A stretch of DNA of 64,000 nucleotides from Limnohabitans sp. MMS-10A-192 (GCF_003063335.1 NZ_NERX01000003.1:310001-374000), one strand, 5' to 3'. Positions 1-9,350 are shown, counted from the first letter of the stretch. Numbers and translations: made by a program. The notes: generated by a model from the sequence alone, not told the origin.

Positions 1-468
1 CACGTCCACCACGGGGTTGTGGCCAATCAGCCCTTCACGCCCGAGCCAAGTGTAAAAACCACGCCAGCCCGACAAGATGAGGGCAATGCCCCGCCCCGTG
101 CGGCCCGCGCTGTGCATCTGCGCCACCCAGCGGCGGATGTGCCCGGTCTGCACCTGCAGCAAAGGCACTTGCGATGCCTCGGACATGTCGGCCAGGCGGA
201 TCAGATCGAGCCGGTACAGGGTGCAGGTGCGCTCGGCCAATCGCTTTTCAAAACGCACGTGGTCCAGGTAGCGGGTCACCAGCGGGTCGGTTGGAGGCTC
301 CGTTGAAGATGGATTGCCGCGCTTCGCTTGCCATGACAGATCCTCGGGCTTGGCTCGCTCTGAAGGGGCTCCGGTCGTCGCTCGCGATGACAGACCCTCC
401 AGACGGGCTGGCCAGGGCAAGACCACGTCTTCAACTTGCCAGGGCGCGTCAGCGGTGGGCTTTGCCAT
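1..468 (-). CDS. xerC: Tyrosine recombinase XerC, N-terminal part (runs off window)
   Basis: N-terminal 156 residues of a tyrosine recombinase of the XerC/XerD type, which resolves chromosome dimers at dif. The segment DPLVTRYLDHVRFEKRLAER followed by TCTLYRLDL and GHIRRWVAQMH is the SAM-like core-binding domain. The catalytic domain (R-H-R-Y) lies beyond the window edge. It starts 15 bp after the DUF484 gene in a dapF-DUF484-xerC operon, an order common in proteobacteria. The first ~55 residues are not XerC-like. Residues ~24-53 are encoded by one full and one partial copy of the dispersed intergenic repeat seen elsewhere here, so either the repeat is translated in frame or the true start is further in. 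The family call is firm; the start is uncertain. Confidence 0.85.
   Translation of the reverse strand, partial: MAKPTADAPWQVEDVVLPWPARLEGLSSRATTGAPSERAKPEDLSWQAKRGNPSSTEPPTDPLVTRYLDHVRFEKRLAERTCTLYRLDLIRLADMSEASQVPLLQVQTGHIRRWVAQMHSAGRTGRGIALILSGWRGFYTWLGREGLIGHNPVVDV
311..394. repeat. Dispersed repeat family A inside the xerC reading frame
   Basis: A copy at 311-342 begins GGATTGCCGCGCTTCGCTTG and ends CATGACAG. A partial copy at 376-394 reads CGTCGCTCGCGATGACAGA. Both match the intergenic family found near 29.6, 38.6, 54.7 and 59.8 kb (core GGATTGCC..CTTCGCTCGC.ATGAC). Here they lie inside the 5' part of the xerC frame. Confidence 0.75.
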
Positions 469-483
469 GCAAGCGCTTTCGCG

Positions 484-1164
484 TCAGGCGCGCAACACCG
501 ACAAAGCGGCCCCAGCCAGCTCGGCCAGGCGCTCGAGCAGATCGGTGCCCATCTGGCTGTTGAAACGCTGGGCATCGGGCGAGGCCAGCACCAGCAAACC
601 AAACGGCGCCTGGCCCGGTGCTGCGCGCAAAGCCAGCAAGGCCAGCGAGGCGGCCTGGGCAGGTTCGGCCAACCATTGCACCGCTTCGTAACCGGTGTTG
701 GGGCCCACGTAAGGCGTGTCCAGTGATGCGGCCAATTCTTGCACCGCCTCGGTCACGCCCTGCGCATAGGGGGCCTGGCTGTGCGCTGCGTCCAGCGACC
801 ACAAACGCAAAGCCAATTGCGGCACCTGAAACAGCTCGCGGATGTTCTCCAGCGCCGACTCCGCCCGATGCTCGGGCTGCGCCACCAGCAAGTCGCAGGA
901 CCAACGGTGCAGCTTGTCGGTCAGGATCATGTTCTCGTTGCCGTGCCGGATCATGTCCATGATGCGGTGCTCCAGCCCCTTGATCTTGTCGCGCAGCATC
1001 TGCGCTTGGCGCTCTTGCAGGCCCACGGCACGGTGGCTTTGCGGGTGCGTCAATTGCACCGTGGCCAGCAGCGAGGCATGGCGCTCAAAAAAGTCCGGCG
1101 TGTTCACCAGATAGTCGGCGATGTCGTCTTCTGTGATCGGGCTCATGGGTTCAGGCGTGGTCAT
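484..1164 (-). CDS. DUF484 family protein
   Basis: A 226-aa protein of the DUF484 family, usually found between dapF and xerC in beta- and gammaproteobacteria. The N-terminus has the family signature (ADYLVNTPDFFERHASLL, then LQERQAQMLRDKIKGLEHRI, a helical stretch). The C-terminal half resembles a GAF-like fold (FGLLVLASPDAQRFNSQMGT). The biochemical role is not established. It lies 18 bp after dapF and 15 bp before xerC on the same strand, so it is probably cotranscribed with both. Confidence 0.9.
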   Translation of the reverse strand: MTTPEPMSPITEDDIADYLVNTPDFFERHASLLATVQLTHPQSHRAVGLQERQAQMLRDKIKGLEHRIMDMIRHGNENMILTDKLHRWSCDLLVAQPEHRAESALENIRELFQVPQLALRLWSLDAAHSQAPYAQGVTEAVQELAASLDTPYVGPNTGYEAVQWLAEPAQAASLALLALRAAPGQAPFGLLVLASPDAQRFNSQMGTDLLERLAELAGAALSVLRA

Positions 1165-1182
1165 GTTCTTGTCTCCAGAAAT

Positions 1183-2055
1183 TCAGGAAAGGGTGTCGGG
1201 CACATCGATGTCGCCATCAAAGACCGGTGTGGCGGGACCGGTCATCATGACCTTACTGTCGGCCTGGCCGGCCCATTCGATGGTCAGCACACCGCCATGG
1301 GTCTGCACATCGACACGGCTGTCCAACCACCCCTGTCGAATGCCCGCGACCACGGCCGCACAAGCGCCAGTGCCGCAAGCCAGGGTCTCGCCCGAGCCGC
1401 GCTCGAACACGCGCAGTTTGATCTGGCTGCGCGAGACGATCTGCATGAAGCCCGCGTTCACCCGCTTGGGGAAGGCCGGGTGGTGTTCAATCAGCGGGCC
1501 CTGGGCCAGCACCGGGAAGGCATCCACATCGTCCACACGTTGCACCGCATGCGGATTGCCCATGGAAACGACAGCCACCCGGGCCATGCCCTGCTCGCCC
1601 AGCGCCAGGTCAAACACCGGCCAGCCATTGACCTGGTCGCTGATCAGGCCGATGGGGTTAAACGGCACGCGCTCCCAATCGAACACGGGCGCGCCCATGT
1701 TCACCGTCACGCGGCCATCGGGGTTCATGGAGAGCTCGATCTCGCCTTGCTGGACTTTCACGCGCACGGTGGTTTTGTCGGTCAGGCCTTTGTCGCGCAC
1801 ATAGCGCACAAAGCAGCGGGCGCCGTTGCCGCAATGCTCCACCTCGCCGCCATCGGCGTTGTGGATCACGTATTCAAAGTCCAACCCGGGTCCAGGCGAA
1901 GGCCGCACCGTCAAAATTTGGTCGGCGCCCACGCCAAAGTGGCGGTCGGCCAAAAAACGGTACTGGGCGGCGTTCAAGCCCAGGCGACCACGGGTCTCGT
2001 CGAGCACGACAAAATCGTTGCCGGCCCCTTGCATCTTGGTAAAGCGGATGTGCAT
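1183..2055 (-). CDS. dapF: Diaminopimelate epimerase
   Basis: A cytoplasmic enzyme converting LL- to meso-diaminopimelate for lysine and peptidoglycan synthesis. Its 290 aa fit the family. It opens with [19 protein letters not shown] and has both catalytic cysteines: C75 in HCGNGAR and C227 in ACGTGACAA. It is the first gene of the minus-strand dapF-DUF484-xerC operon and is divergent from the Nudix-MBL gene, with about 70 bp between the starts. Nothing is unusual in the sequence. Confidence 0.97.
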   Translation of the reverse strand: MHIRFTKMQGAGNDFVVLDETRGRLGLNAAQYRFLADRHFGVGADQILTVRPSPGPGLDFEYVIHNADGGEVEHCGNGARCFVRYVRDKGLTDKTTVRVKVQQGEIELSMNPDGRVTVNMGAPVFDWERVPFNPIGLISDQVNGWPVFDLALGEQGMARVAVVSMGNPHAVQRVDDVDAFPVLAQGPLIEHHPAFPKRVNAGFMQIVSRSQIKLRVFERGSGETLACGTGACAAVVAGIRQGWLDSRVDVQTHGGVLTIEWAGQADSKVMMTGPATPVFDGDIDVPDTLS

Positions 2056-2125
2056 GGCCGCAATTATCGCCCGTGGTCAACACGGGAACGACAGCCCAAG
2101 GACGATGCGCCCCTGATAATGGGGC

Positions 2126-3772
2126 ATGGCACGCACATCCCAACTCCTGCACCCCCAACGTGAACCTGCGCCCCTGCGCCCAGCCGCCACCGTGCTGCTG
2201 CTGCGCGACGGGCCGCAAGGCATCGAGGTCTTGATGACCCGCCGCTCCATGACCGCCAGCTTTGCGCCCGGCGCCTATGTCTTCCCGGGCGGCGGCGTCG
2301 ATGCGGCAGACGCACAGGCCCACAGCCTGTCCACCCGCCGCCCCAAGCAAAGCGACTTGCACCTGACACAAGCCATTGCCGCGATCCGCGAAAGCTTTGA
2401 AGAGCTGGGCATCTTGTTCGCCCGCCATGCCGATGGGCGCTGGGCCGACAACACGGACATTGCCCACATCGACCGCAAAGCCCCATTTGCCACGCAATGC
2501 CAGGCCAAGGGCTTGAGCTTGGCCGCCGACCAGGTGTTTGTGCTGGCCCACTGGATCACCGACCGCGACCTGCCGCGCCGCTTTGATGTGCCCTTTTTGG
2601 TGGCCCGCATGCCCGAAGGCCAAACCCCGGTGGCCGACGAGGCCGAGCAGTTCGAGCCGGTCTGGGTGCGCCCGGTCGATGCGCTGACGCGCCACGAAGC
2701 GGGTCAGTTTTTCATCATCTTTCCGACCATCCGCACGCTGGAGCGCCTCAAGGCCTTTGCCAAAGTGGACGACGTGCTGCAAGCCTGCGCCGTCAACGAC
2801 GAACCGCTGTGGACCAGCTGCCCCCGTGCTGGCTGGCTGGCAGGCAACGAAGCGCGCTACATGGAGCACGAGCCGCCTTTTGGAGAGCTGGCCCTGGTCA
2901 GCCCCGACGGTCAGATCCAGCACCACCTGGACTGGCAAACCGACCAAGCGGTGCCCCTGCTCAAAAACCTGCAGCGGCTGACTGCCCCCAACCCCGGCGT
3001 GATGACCGGCCCCGGCACCAACAGCTATTTGGTGGGCGATCCGAACACGGGCTACATCGCCATCGACCCAGGCCCGGCCGACGACAAGCACCTGCAGCGA
3101 CTGTGGCGTGCCGCAGGTGGGCAGATCAAAGCGATTGTCTGCACCCACTCACACCCGGACCACTCCCCTGGCGCGGCCCCACTGCAAGCGTTGTGCACGA
3201 ACAAGCCGCCCATTTTGGGGCTGGCCTCCAAACCCACGGCACGCGCCAACAGCCGCTTCACACCCGAGCGAGAACTGGCCGATGGCGAAAAACTGGTCTT
3301 GCAAGGCATTGGCGTGGAAGGCGCGATCACCCACACCCTGCGCGTGGTGCACACCCCCGGCCATGCCGCCAACCACCTGTGCCTGGTGCTCGAAGAAGAC
3401 GGCCTGTTGTTCTCGGGCGACCACGTGCTCAACGGCAGCACCACCGTGATCGACCCGCCCGACGGCCACATGGGCGACTATTTGGACTCGCTGGACAAAT
3501 TGGCTGCGGCCTGCGAGGCGGGTGGCATCGAATTCATCTTGCCCGCGCACGGCCATGTGCTGGGTTTTGCCCACCAGGCCATCACGCACTTGAAGGCGCA
3601 CCGCTTGAAGCGCGAGGCCAAAATCGCCGCCGCCATGCAGGCCCTGCCCCATGGCAGCCTGCAGGAATGGGTCGAAAAAGCCTACGACAACGTGCCGCCT
3701 CGCCTGTGGCCGGTGGCGGCGCGCTCCCTGCAAGCGCATGTGGACCACATCCGCGAACAAGCCCTGTCTTGA
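2126..3772 (+). CDS. Nudix hydrolase-metallo-beta-lactamase fusion protein
   Basis: A 548-aa two-domain hydrolase. Residues ~15-220 form a Nudix-like domain (FPGGGVDAADA, then an insertion, then AAIRESFEELGILFA, a stretched Nudix box). Residues ~290-530 form a metallo-beta-lactamase domain of the LACTB2 type, with THSHPDHSPGA (the HxHxDH metal motif), HTPGHAANH, SGDHVL and LPAHGH. Both domains look catalytically competent, except that the first half of the Nudix box departs from GX5E. The substrate is unknown; LACTB2-type domains include RNA endonucleases and thioesterases. The next gene starts 28 bp downstream. Confidence 0.85.
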   Translation: MARTSQLLHPQREPAPLRPAATVLLLRDGPQGIEVLMTRRSMTASFAPGAYVFPGGGVDAADAQAHSLSTRRPKQSDLHLTQAIAAIRESFEELGILFARHADGRWADNTDIAHIDRKAPFATQCQAKGLSLAADQVFVLAHWITDRDLPRRFDVPFLVARMPEGQTPVADEAEQFEPVWVRPVDALTRHEAGQFFIIFPTIRTLERLKAFAKVDDVLQACAVNDEPLWTSCPRAGWLAGNEARYMEHEPPFGELALVSPDGQIQHHLDWQTDQAVPLLKNLQRLTAPNPGVMTGPGTNSYLVGDPNTGYIAIDPGPADDKHLQRLWRAAGGQIKAIVCTHSHPDHSPGAAPLQALCTNKPPILGLASKPTARANSRFTPERELADGEKLVLQGIGVEGAITHTLRVVHTPGHAANHLCLVLEEDGLLFSGDHVLNGSTTVIDPPDGHMGDYLDSLDKLAAACEAGGIEFILPAHGHVLGFAHQAITHLKAHRLKREAKIAAAMQALPHGSLQEWVEKAYDNVPPRLWPVAARSLQAHVDHIREQALS

Positions 3773-3800
3773 TTCGCTTTGAGCATTTTTGAAAGCATCG

Positions 3801-4496
3801 ATGATTTCCTCTGAAGAAGGCATTCGCCTGGCCAAACGCGTGGCCGCCGAGCAAAACTGCTCGCGCCGCGAAGCCGAAGCGCTGATCGTGGCCGGTGGCG
3901 TGCAGGTGGCGGGCAAAGTGGTCACCGACCCGGCCCGGCGTGTAAAAGCAGAACAGGCTGTTCAGGTGAACCGCATGGTGTCGATGGCCGCGCTGGCGCC
4001 CCTGACCTTGGTGTTGTTCAAACCCGCGCACCGGGTGCCCAATCTGGCTTGGCTGCAAGACACGGTGGGCCTCAAAGCCCCACAGCCTGGGCTGTGGGGT
4101 GCCGAGCGTTTGGCCAAAATGCAAATGCCCTTGCCCCTGGCCAAGCCGGCCAGCGGCCTGTGTATTTTTTCGGACGATGTCGGTGTGTTGCGCCACCTGG
4201 AAGACCGCCGCAGCCCGATGGAGCAGGAATGGATGGCCACCGTGGGCGGTGAAGTGCCCGAAAGCCTGATCAAGGCCCTGAACGGACCGGGGATCCGCGC
4301 CAGCATCAACCGCCAAACCGACAGCGTGACCGTGCTGCGCATCGCTGGCAAGGACATTGACGGCCTGGACCTGGGCCGCTGGCTGGACGAGCAATGCCCT
4401 CTGCAAGACCTGCGCCGCCAGCGTGTGGGCCGCTTGAGCCTGGCGCCACTGGAGCCAGGACAATGGCGGCAACTCGAGGGCTACGAGCGGTTTTAA
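3801..4496 (+). CDS. RsuA/RluB-like S4-domain protein, probably catalytically dead
   Basis: A protein of about 231 aa with an N-terminal S4 RNA-binding domain (GIRLAKRVAAEQNCSRREAE.., then VQVAGKVVTDPARRV) and a C-terminal pseudouridine-synthase-like fold. Functional RsuA/RluB enzymes carry GRLD with the catalytic Asp. Here the aligned stretch reads LPLAKPASGLCIFSDD, so the Asp falls on Ala. RNA binding therefore seems retained while uridine isomerisation is doubtful. The ATG at 3801 is preferred over an in-frame TTG at 3789. It may be cotranscribed with the Nudix-MBL gene. Confidence 0.75.
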   Translation: MISSEEGIRLAKRVAAEQNCSRREAEALIVAGGVQVAGKVVTDPARRVKAEQAVQVNRMVSMAALAPLTLVLFKPAHRVPNLAWLQDTVGLKAPQPGLWGAERLAKMQMPLPLAKPASGLCIFSDDVGVLRHLEDRRSPMEQEWMATVGGEVPESLIKALNGPGIRASINRQTDSVTVLRIAGKDIDGLDLGRWLDEQCPLQDLRRQRVGRLSLAPLEPGQWRQLEGYERF

Positions 4497-4539
4497 GAGG
4501 GACCGCTTGATTTCCGACAAATTGACACAGGATTTACCC

Positions 4540-4568
4540 TTGAATTGCCACGGGCTATCCCAATATAT
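4540..4568 (+). promoter_or_regulatory. Predicted sigma70 promoter of the IscR-like gene
   Basis: TTGAAT and ATATAT hexamers separated by 17 bp, about 100 bp upstream of the IscR-like start at 4672. Assigned by eye from consensus and spacing only. Confidence 0.4.
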
Positions 4569-4671
4569 TGTGTCTGTCTGAGAAAATCAGTCATCTGTTG
4601 CCTGTGCATATCCCGCAGTCAGGCAACGCAGAAGGCCCAGAAAGCCTTCTTTACGCAGAAAGGAACACACC

Positions 4672-5193
4672 ATGCGTTTGAGCACCAAAAGCCGTTTTGC
4701 GGTGACCGCCATGATCGACGTGGCGCTTCGCGAAGACCGCGGCCCCGTGTCTTTGGCCGCGATCAGCGTGCGCCACCAAATTTCACTGTCCTACCTGGAG
4801 CAGCTCTTCAGCAAGCTGCGCCAGCAGGCCCTGGTCGAGAGCACCCGTGGCCCTGGCGGCGGTTACTCGCTGGCCCGCAGCGCCGAAAAAATCACCATGG
4901 CCGACATCGTTGGCGCAGTCGACGCCCCGTCTGAAGAAGAACTGGCCGCTGAAGGCGGCTGGATGAGCAGCGATTTGTGGGCCAGCCTCAACGACAAAAT
5001 GCTGAGCCACCTCAAGTCGATCAGCCTGCGCCAGCTGGTGGCCGAGCAACGCGCCAAAGGCGTTGCTGTAGAGCCCGCGCCACAACCCCTTGTCAAGCGC
5101 GGCGTGTTCGCCAAGCCCAAAAGCACCTTGAAGATCACGGCCCCCAACTCGGTGTTTGCCTTGGCCGGCACCTTGATGCCTTCCCGCGGCTGA
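4672..5193 (+). CDS. Rrf2/IscR-like transcriptional regulator without cluster cysteines
   Basis: A 173-aa winged-helix regulator. The N-terminus (MRLSTKSRFAVTAMIDVAL, ISLSYLEQLFSKLRQQALVE, STRGPGGGYSLAR) is very close to IscR. IscR binds a [2Fe-2S] cluster through three cysteines just after the DNA-binding domain. Here that stretch (VDAPSEEELAAEGGWMSSDL) has none, and the protein contains no cysteine at all. It cannot be an Fe-S sensor of the known kind. No isc genes follow; a terminator, rnpB on the other strand and a cysteine synthase gene do. The start has AGAAAGGA upstream. Confidence 0.85.
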   Translation: MRLSTKSRFAVTAMIDVALREDRGPVSLAAISVRHQISLSYLEQLFSKLRQQALVESTRGPGGGYSLARSAEKITMADIVGAVDAPSEEELAAEGGWMSSDLWASLNDKMLSHLKSISLRQLVAEQRAKGVAVEPAPQPLVKRGVFAKPKSTLKITAPNSVFALAGTLMPSRG

Positions 5194-5211
5194 GTCTTTT
5201 TCAGGCGCCCA

Positions 5212-5241
5212 CAAAAAAACCCGCCTCGGCGGGTTTTTTGT
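5212..5241. terminator. Bidirectional Rho-independent terminator
   Basis: A run of A, then the CCCGC-CTCG-GCGGG stem-loop, then a run of T. It serves the IscR-like gene on the plus strand and rnpB on the minus strand, lying between the two 3' ends. Confidence 0.85.
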
Positions 5242-5253
5242 TGTCTGAAAAAA

Positions 5254-5586
5254 GTGTGAAGCTCGCCGATAAGCCGGATTCTGTGCACAGCGGTTGCCCG
5301 CTGCGTGACCGCCATTACTCTGGGCCGGGGGTTGCCCACCCGGCTCGATGCTACCTACCCGCCAACTCTGCGGAACCACATCAACGCTGGCCTACTTGGT
5401 ATTGCTGCGCGTAGAGATTGCCCGTTTCACCCGAACCGGGTTGCCCCGGTCCGACTCGTCTCTGTTGCTCTGATCCTCACCTCACGGTGGAGAGGAGTTA
5501 CCTCCTACGCTGTCCTGTGCAGTCCGGACGTTCCTCCAGTGCCTCCTTTCGGAGATTGCACCAGCGGCGGTCTGGCGAGCTTCACC
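5254..5586 (-). ncRNA. rnpB: RNase P RNA (class A)
   Basis: The catalytic RNA of RNase P, which trims the 5' leader of tRNA precursors. Read on the minus strand, the 5' end GTGAAGCTCGCC pairs with the 3' end GGCGAGCTTCAC to form P1. Universally conserved blocks are present: GGAACGTCCGGACTGCACAG near the 5' end, AGAGCAACAGAGA in the middle, and CAGAATCCGGCTTAT near the 3' end. The length is about 333 nt. A -10-like GATAAT (minus strand, 5592-5597) sits 6 bp before the inferred start. A terminator follows at 5212-5241. The RNA gene is divergent from the cysteine synthase gene. Confidence 0.95.
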
Positions 5587-5682
5587 GTTGGATTATCGCC
5601 TGTGGGCATAAGCTCATGCCGCAAAAGGTCTGAACTTTCACGCACAATGATTTTTTCAGCGTTTTTCACACGGAGACCTCAC

Positions 5683-6600
<918 letters not shown>

Positions 6601-6650
6601 GTGGTCCAGCACCGACACGTCAACATCTCAACCGCCAGACTTCTCAACAT

Positions 6651-6720
6651 GTCATCCCGGACTTGATCCGGGATCCATGACGGCACCACCATGGACCCCG
6701 GATCAAGTCCGGGGTGACAG
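6651..6720. repeat. Dispersed palindromic repeat family B, inverted pair
   Basis: TGTCATCCCGGACTTGATCC on the left arm and GGATCAAGTCCGGGGTGACA on the right arm, separated by a short spacer. Each half is itself palindromic (CCCGGACTTGATCCGGG). The same family occurs near 47.7, 49.2, 50.7 and 59.9 kb. Confidence 0.85.
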
Positions 6721-6821
6721 TGGCGCTCAGCGTTGGGGTGACAGCTTGCTGACCGTTGGGCTGACAGCGCTCAGTGCGGGGATAATCACTGCTTCTTGCT
6801 TGATAACCACAAGCCACGACC

Positions 6822-8633
6822 ATGATCCGAATTTCTGAACTCAAACTCCCCCTGTCGGCCCTGCCGGTGGAAGTGCGCCGCGCAGCCGATGCACCTTCTG
6901 AAACCGACGAAGACCGCATCCCGCCGCCACACCCCGAAGTCGCCTTGCGCCAGTTGGCGGCCAAGGCGCTGGGCATCGCCGAACCCGACATCGCCAAGCT
7001 GCAGGTGTTCAAGCGCAGCTTTGACGCGCGCAAGGCCGAACTGCTCGCGGTGTTCATTGTCGACATCACGCTCCATCCAGCCGTCGACGAAGCGGCGCTG
7101 CTGCTGCAGTTCGAGAAGAACCCGCACATCCAGCCCACACCCGACATGACTTGGCACCCGCCTTGCCAAGCGCCTGAAGGCTTTGGCTCGGCAAAAGGTG
7201 AGCGGCCTGTGGTGGTGGGCTTTGGGCCTTGCGGCATGTTCGCCGCGCTGAGCCTGGCGCAAATGGGCTTCAAGCCCATCGTGCTGGAACGGGGCAAACC
7301 CGTGCGCGAACGCACCAAGGACACCTGGGGCCTGTGGCGCAAGAAAACCCTCAACCCCGAGAGCAATGTGCAGTTTGGCGAGGGCGGAGCGGGCACCTTC
7401 TCTGACGGCAAGCTCTACAGCCAGATCAAGGACCCGCGCCATCTGGGCCGCAAAGTCATGGACGAGTTCGTCAAGGCAGGCGCCCCTGCCGACATCTTGT
7501 TTGCGGCGCACCCGCACATCGGCACCTTCAAGTTGGTCAAGGTGGTCGAGAACATCCGCGAACAAATCACCGCCTTGGGCGGCGAGATCCGCTTTGAGCA
7601 ACGCGTCACCGATGTGCTGATCTCGCCAGCTGCGAGCGGCCAGCAGATCACGGGCCTGCAAGTGTTGGACCAGAAAACCGGACTAAGCCACACCCTGGCC
7701 ACGCGCCATGTGGTGCTGGCCCTAGGCCACAGCTCGCGCGACACCTTTGTGGTGCTGCACAAGCGCCAGGTGGCCTTGCAGGCCAAGGCGTTTTCGATCG
7801 GCGTGCGCATCGAGCACCCGCAAAGCGTGATCGACCAAGCCCGATGGGGCCGTCACGCAGGCCACCCCTTGCTGGGCGCGGCCGATTACAAACTGGTGCA
7901 CCACGCTCAAAACGGCCGTGCGGTCTACAGCTTTTGCATGTGCCCAGGCGGCACGGTGGTGGCCGCCACCAGCGAGCCCGGTCGCGTGGTGACCAACGGC
8001 ATGAGCCAGTACTCGCGCAACGAACGCAATGCCAACGCGGGCATGGTGGTGGGCATCGACCCGCCCGACTACCCGCTGGACACCAGCGCCTGGCAAGCGG
8101 CCTTTGGCGAAGTGGAAGGCGCGCAGTTGGCGCAAGAAGCTTTGGCCATGTCGCAACAGCAACCGCCTGCGCCGCATCCACTGGCTGGCATCGTGTTGCA
8201 ACGTAAGTTGGAGACACGGGCCTTTGAAGTCGGTGGTGCCAATTACGAAGCGCCCGGCCAGTTGGTGGGCGACTTTTTGGCGCAGCGCCCCTCCACCCAA
8301 TGGGGCAGCGTGGTGCCGTCTTACAAGCCCGGCGTCAAGCTGGTCGATCTGGCCGAAGTGCTGCCTGACTACGCCATCACCGCCATGCGCGAAGCCTTGC
8401 CGGTGTTCGGTCGCAAGATCAAAGGCTACGACATGCCGGATGCGGTGATGACCGGCGTGGAAACCCGCACCTCATCGCCCCTGAAAATTCCGCGTGGCGC
8501 TGATTTCCAGAGCCTCAACACGCGTGGCCTGTACCCGGCAGGCGAAGGCGCCAGTTACGCAGGCGGCATTTTGTCGGCCGGGGTGGACGGCATCAAAGTG
8601 GCCGAGGCTGTCGCTGCTCGGCTGAGTGCGTGA
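6822..8633 (+). CDS. FAD-dependent oxidoreductase (COG2509-like dehydrogenase)
   Basis: A 603-aa flavoprotein. An N-terminal ~110-residue domain precedes the dinucleotide-binding motif VVVGFGPCGMFAALSLAQMG at about residue 130. Conserved blocks follow: VQFGEGGAGTFSDGKLYSQI, then CPGGTVVAATSEPGRVVTNG, and near the C-terminus TSSPLKIPRG and LYPAGEGASYAGGILSAGVD, all typical of uncharacterised FAD dehydrogenases in COG2509. The substrate is unknown. Its end overlaps the convergent Crp-like gene by about 40 bp. The region just upstream carries a family B repeat. Confidence 0.88.
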   Translation: MIRISELKLPLSALPVEVRRAADAPSETDEDRIPPPHPEVALRQLAAKALGIAEPDIAKLQVFKRSFDARKAELLAVFIVDITLHPAVDEAALLLQFEKNPHIQPTPDMTWHPPCQAPEGFGSAKGERPVVVGFGPCGMFAALSLAQMGFKPIVLERGKPVRERTKDTWGLWRKKTLNPESNVQFGEGGAGTFSDGKLYSQIKDPRHLGRKVMDEFVKAGAPADILFAAHPHIGTFKLVKVVENIREQITALGGEIRFEQRVTDVLISPAASGQQITGLQVLDQKTGLSHTLATRHVVLALGHSSRDTFVVLHKRQVALQAKAFSIGVRIEHPQSVIDQARWGRHAGHPLLGAADYKLVHHAQNGRAVYSFCMCPGGTVVAATSEPGRVVTNGMSQYSRNERNANAGMVVGIDPPDYPLDTSAWQAAFGEVEGAQLAQEALAMSQQQPPAPHPLAGIVLQRKLETRAFEVGGANYEAPGQLVGDFLAQRPSTQWGSVVPSYKPGVKLVDLAEVLPDYAITAMREALPVFGRKIKGYDMPDAVMTGVETRTSSPLKIPRGADFQSLNTRGLYPAGEGASYAGGILSAGVDGIKVAEAVAARLSA

Positions 8634-9348
8634 CCATGGTGTGACAGCGGCATGCAGTGCCTGCCAAGCGCCCTGCATCCAACACCCGCATGCCCGCGCC
8701 GTGCACCTCAATGGCCTGCTGATTTTGCAGGGTGTCCAGAACATCGGCCCATGAATGCGTTGGCTGACGAATGCTCAGGGGCACCGCATCCAAAGGCAGC
8801 TGCAGCGATGAACCGCCATGCTGAGCCAACGCGATCAACAGCCAGCTGGCCAAGCGCTGCGTCGCGTTGTGGTGCCGTACACAAAAAGCTGTTTGCGCCA
8901 TTTGCTCGATCAAGCCGTGGGTGATGACCGTGGTGTGCCATAACCAATGCCCATACACATGGGCATCTTGCTTGACCTGTGACCAATCCAAGCGATAGAC
9001 ATGCCCGGGCACCATGACCACCGCTTGCATCTGTGCAGCCCACAACTCTGCGGGCCCGGCACAAGCATGTCGCCCCACCACGGCCACATTCACCGCATCA
9101 TGGACACGACTGACTTGCGCCAAACTCAACAAGGCATCCTGGGGGAAATAAACGAACGAAGCCGATGCAACCAAGTCCATGGGGCCTTGTTGCAAAAAGA
9201 CCCGCTCAAGCTGCACCGCAAAGGTCGGCGGTGCCGTCTGCAGCATCAAATCGAGCAGAGAATTTTGAGTCACTGAAGTCAAATTTTTGAAGGCTTGGCC
9301 GCTGAACGCCACAGACCAAGCCTTTGATGGTTTTACAACTATCCACAT
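8593..9348 (-). CDS. Divergent Crp/Fnr-type regulator with eroded HTH
   Basis: A protein of about 251 aa that aligns along its length with the two Crp/Fnr paralogues at 10.3 and 19.2 kb: the FVYFPQDALLSL turn, and HGLIEQMAQTAFCVRHHNATQRLASWLLIAL, which matches ALIAQMAQTSVCNRHHTLEK in the paralogue. Where the paralogues have the recognition helix LLGVRREGV, this protein has LSIRQPTHSWADV, so specific DNA binding by the usual helix is doubtful. ATG 9348 is chosen because the longer starts (ATG 9369, TTG 9381) overlap a palindromic operator; the start is uncertain. It is convergent with the FAD gene and divergent from the next Crp/Fnr gene. Confidence 0.65.
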   Translation of the reverse strand: MWIVVKPSKAWSVAFSGQAFKNLTSVTQNSLLDLMLQTAPPTFAVQLERVFLQQGPMDLVASASFVYFPQDALLSLAQVSRVHDAVNVAVVGRHACAGPAELWAAQMQAVVMVPGHVYRLDWSQVKQDAHVYGHWLWHTTVITHGLIEQMAQTAFCVRHHNATQRLASWLLIALAQHGGSSLQLPLDAVPLSIRQPTHSWADVLDTLQNQQAIEVHGAGMRVLDAGRLAGTACRCHTMVTHSAEQRQPRPL

Positions 9349-9350
9349 TC

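Noticed and set aside
739..2163. Long plus-strand ORF (474 aa) opposite DUF484 and dapF
   Set aside because: Antisense shadow of two clear genes; a His/Ala/Gln-rich composition typical of reversed GC-rich codons, with no domain.
5305..5682. N-terminal extension of cysteine synthase
   Set aside because: The open frame upstream of ATG 5683 runs through the RNase P RNA gene; the conserved protein begins [14 protein letters not shown].
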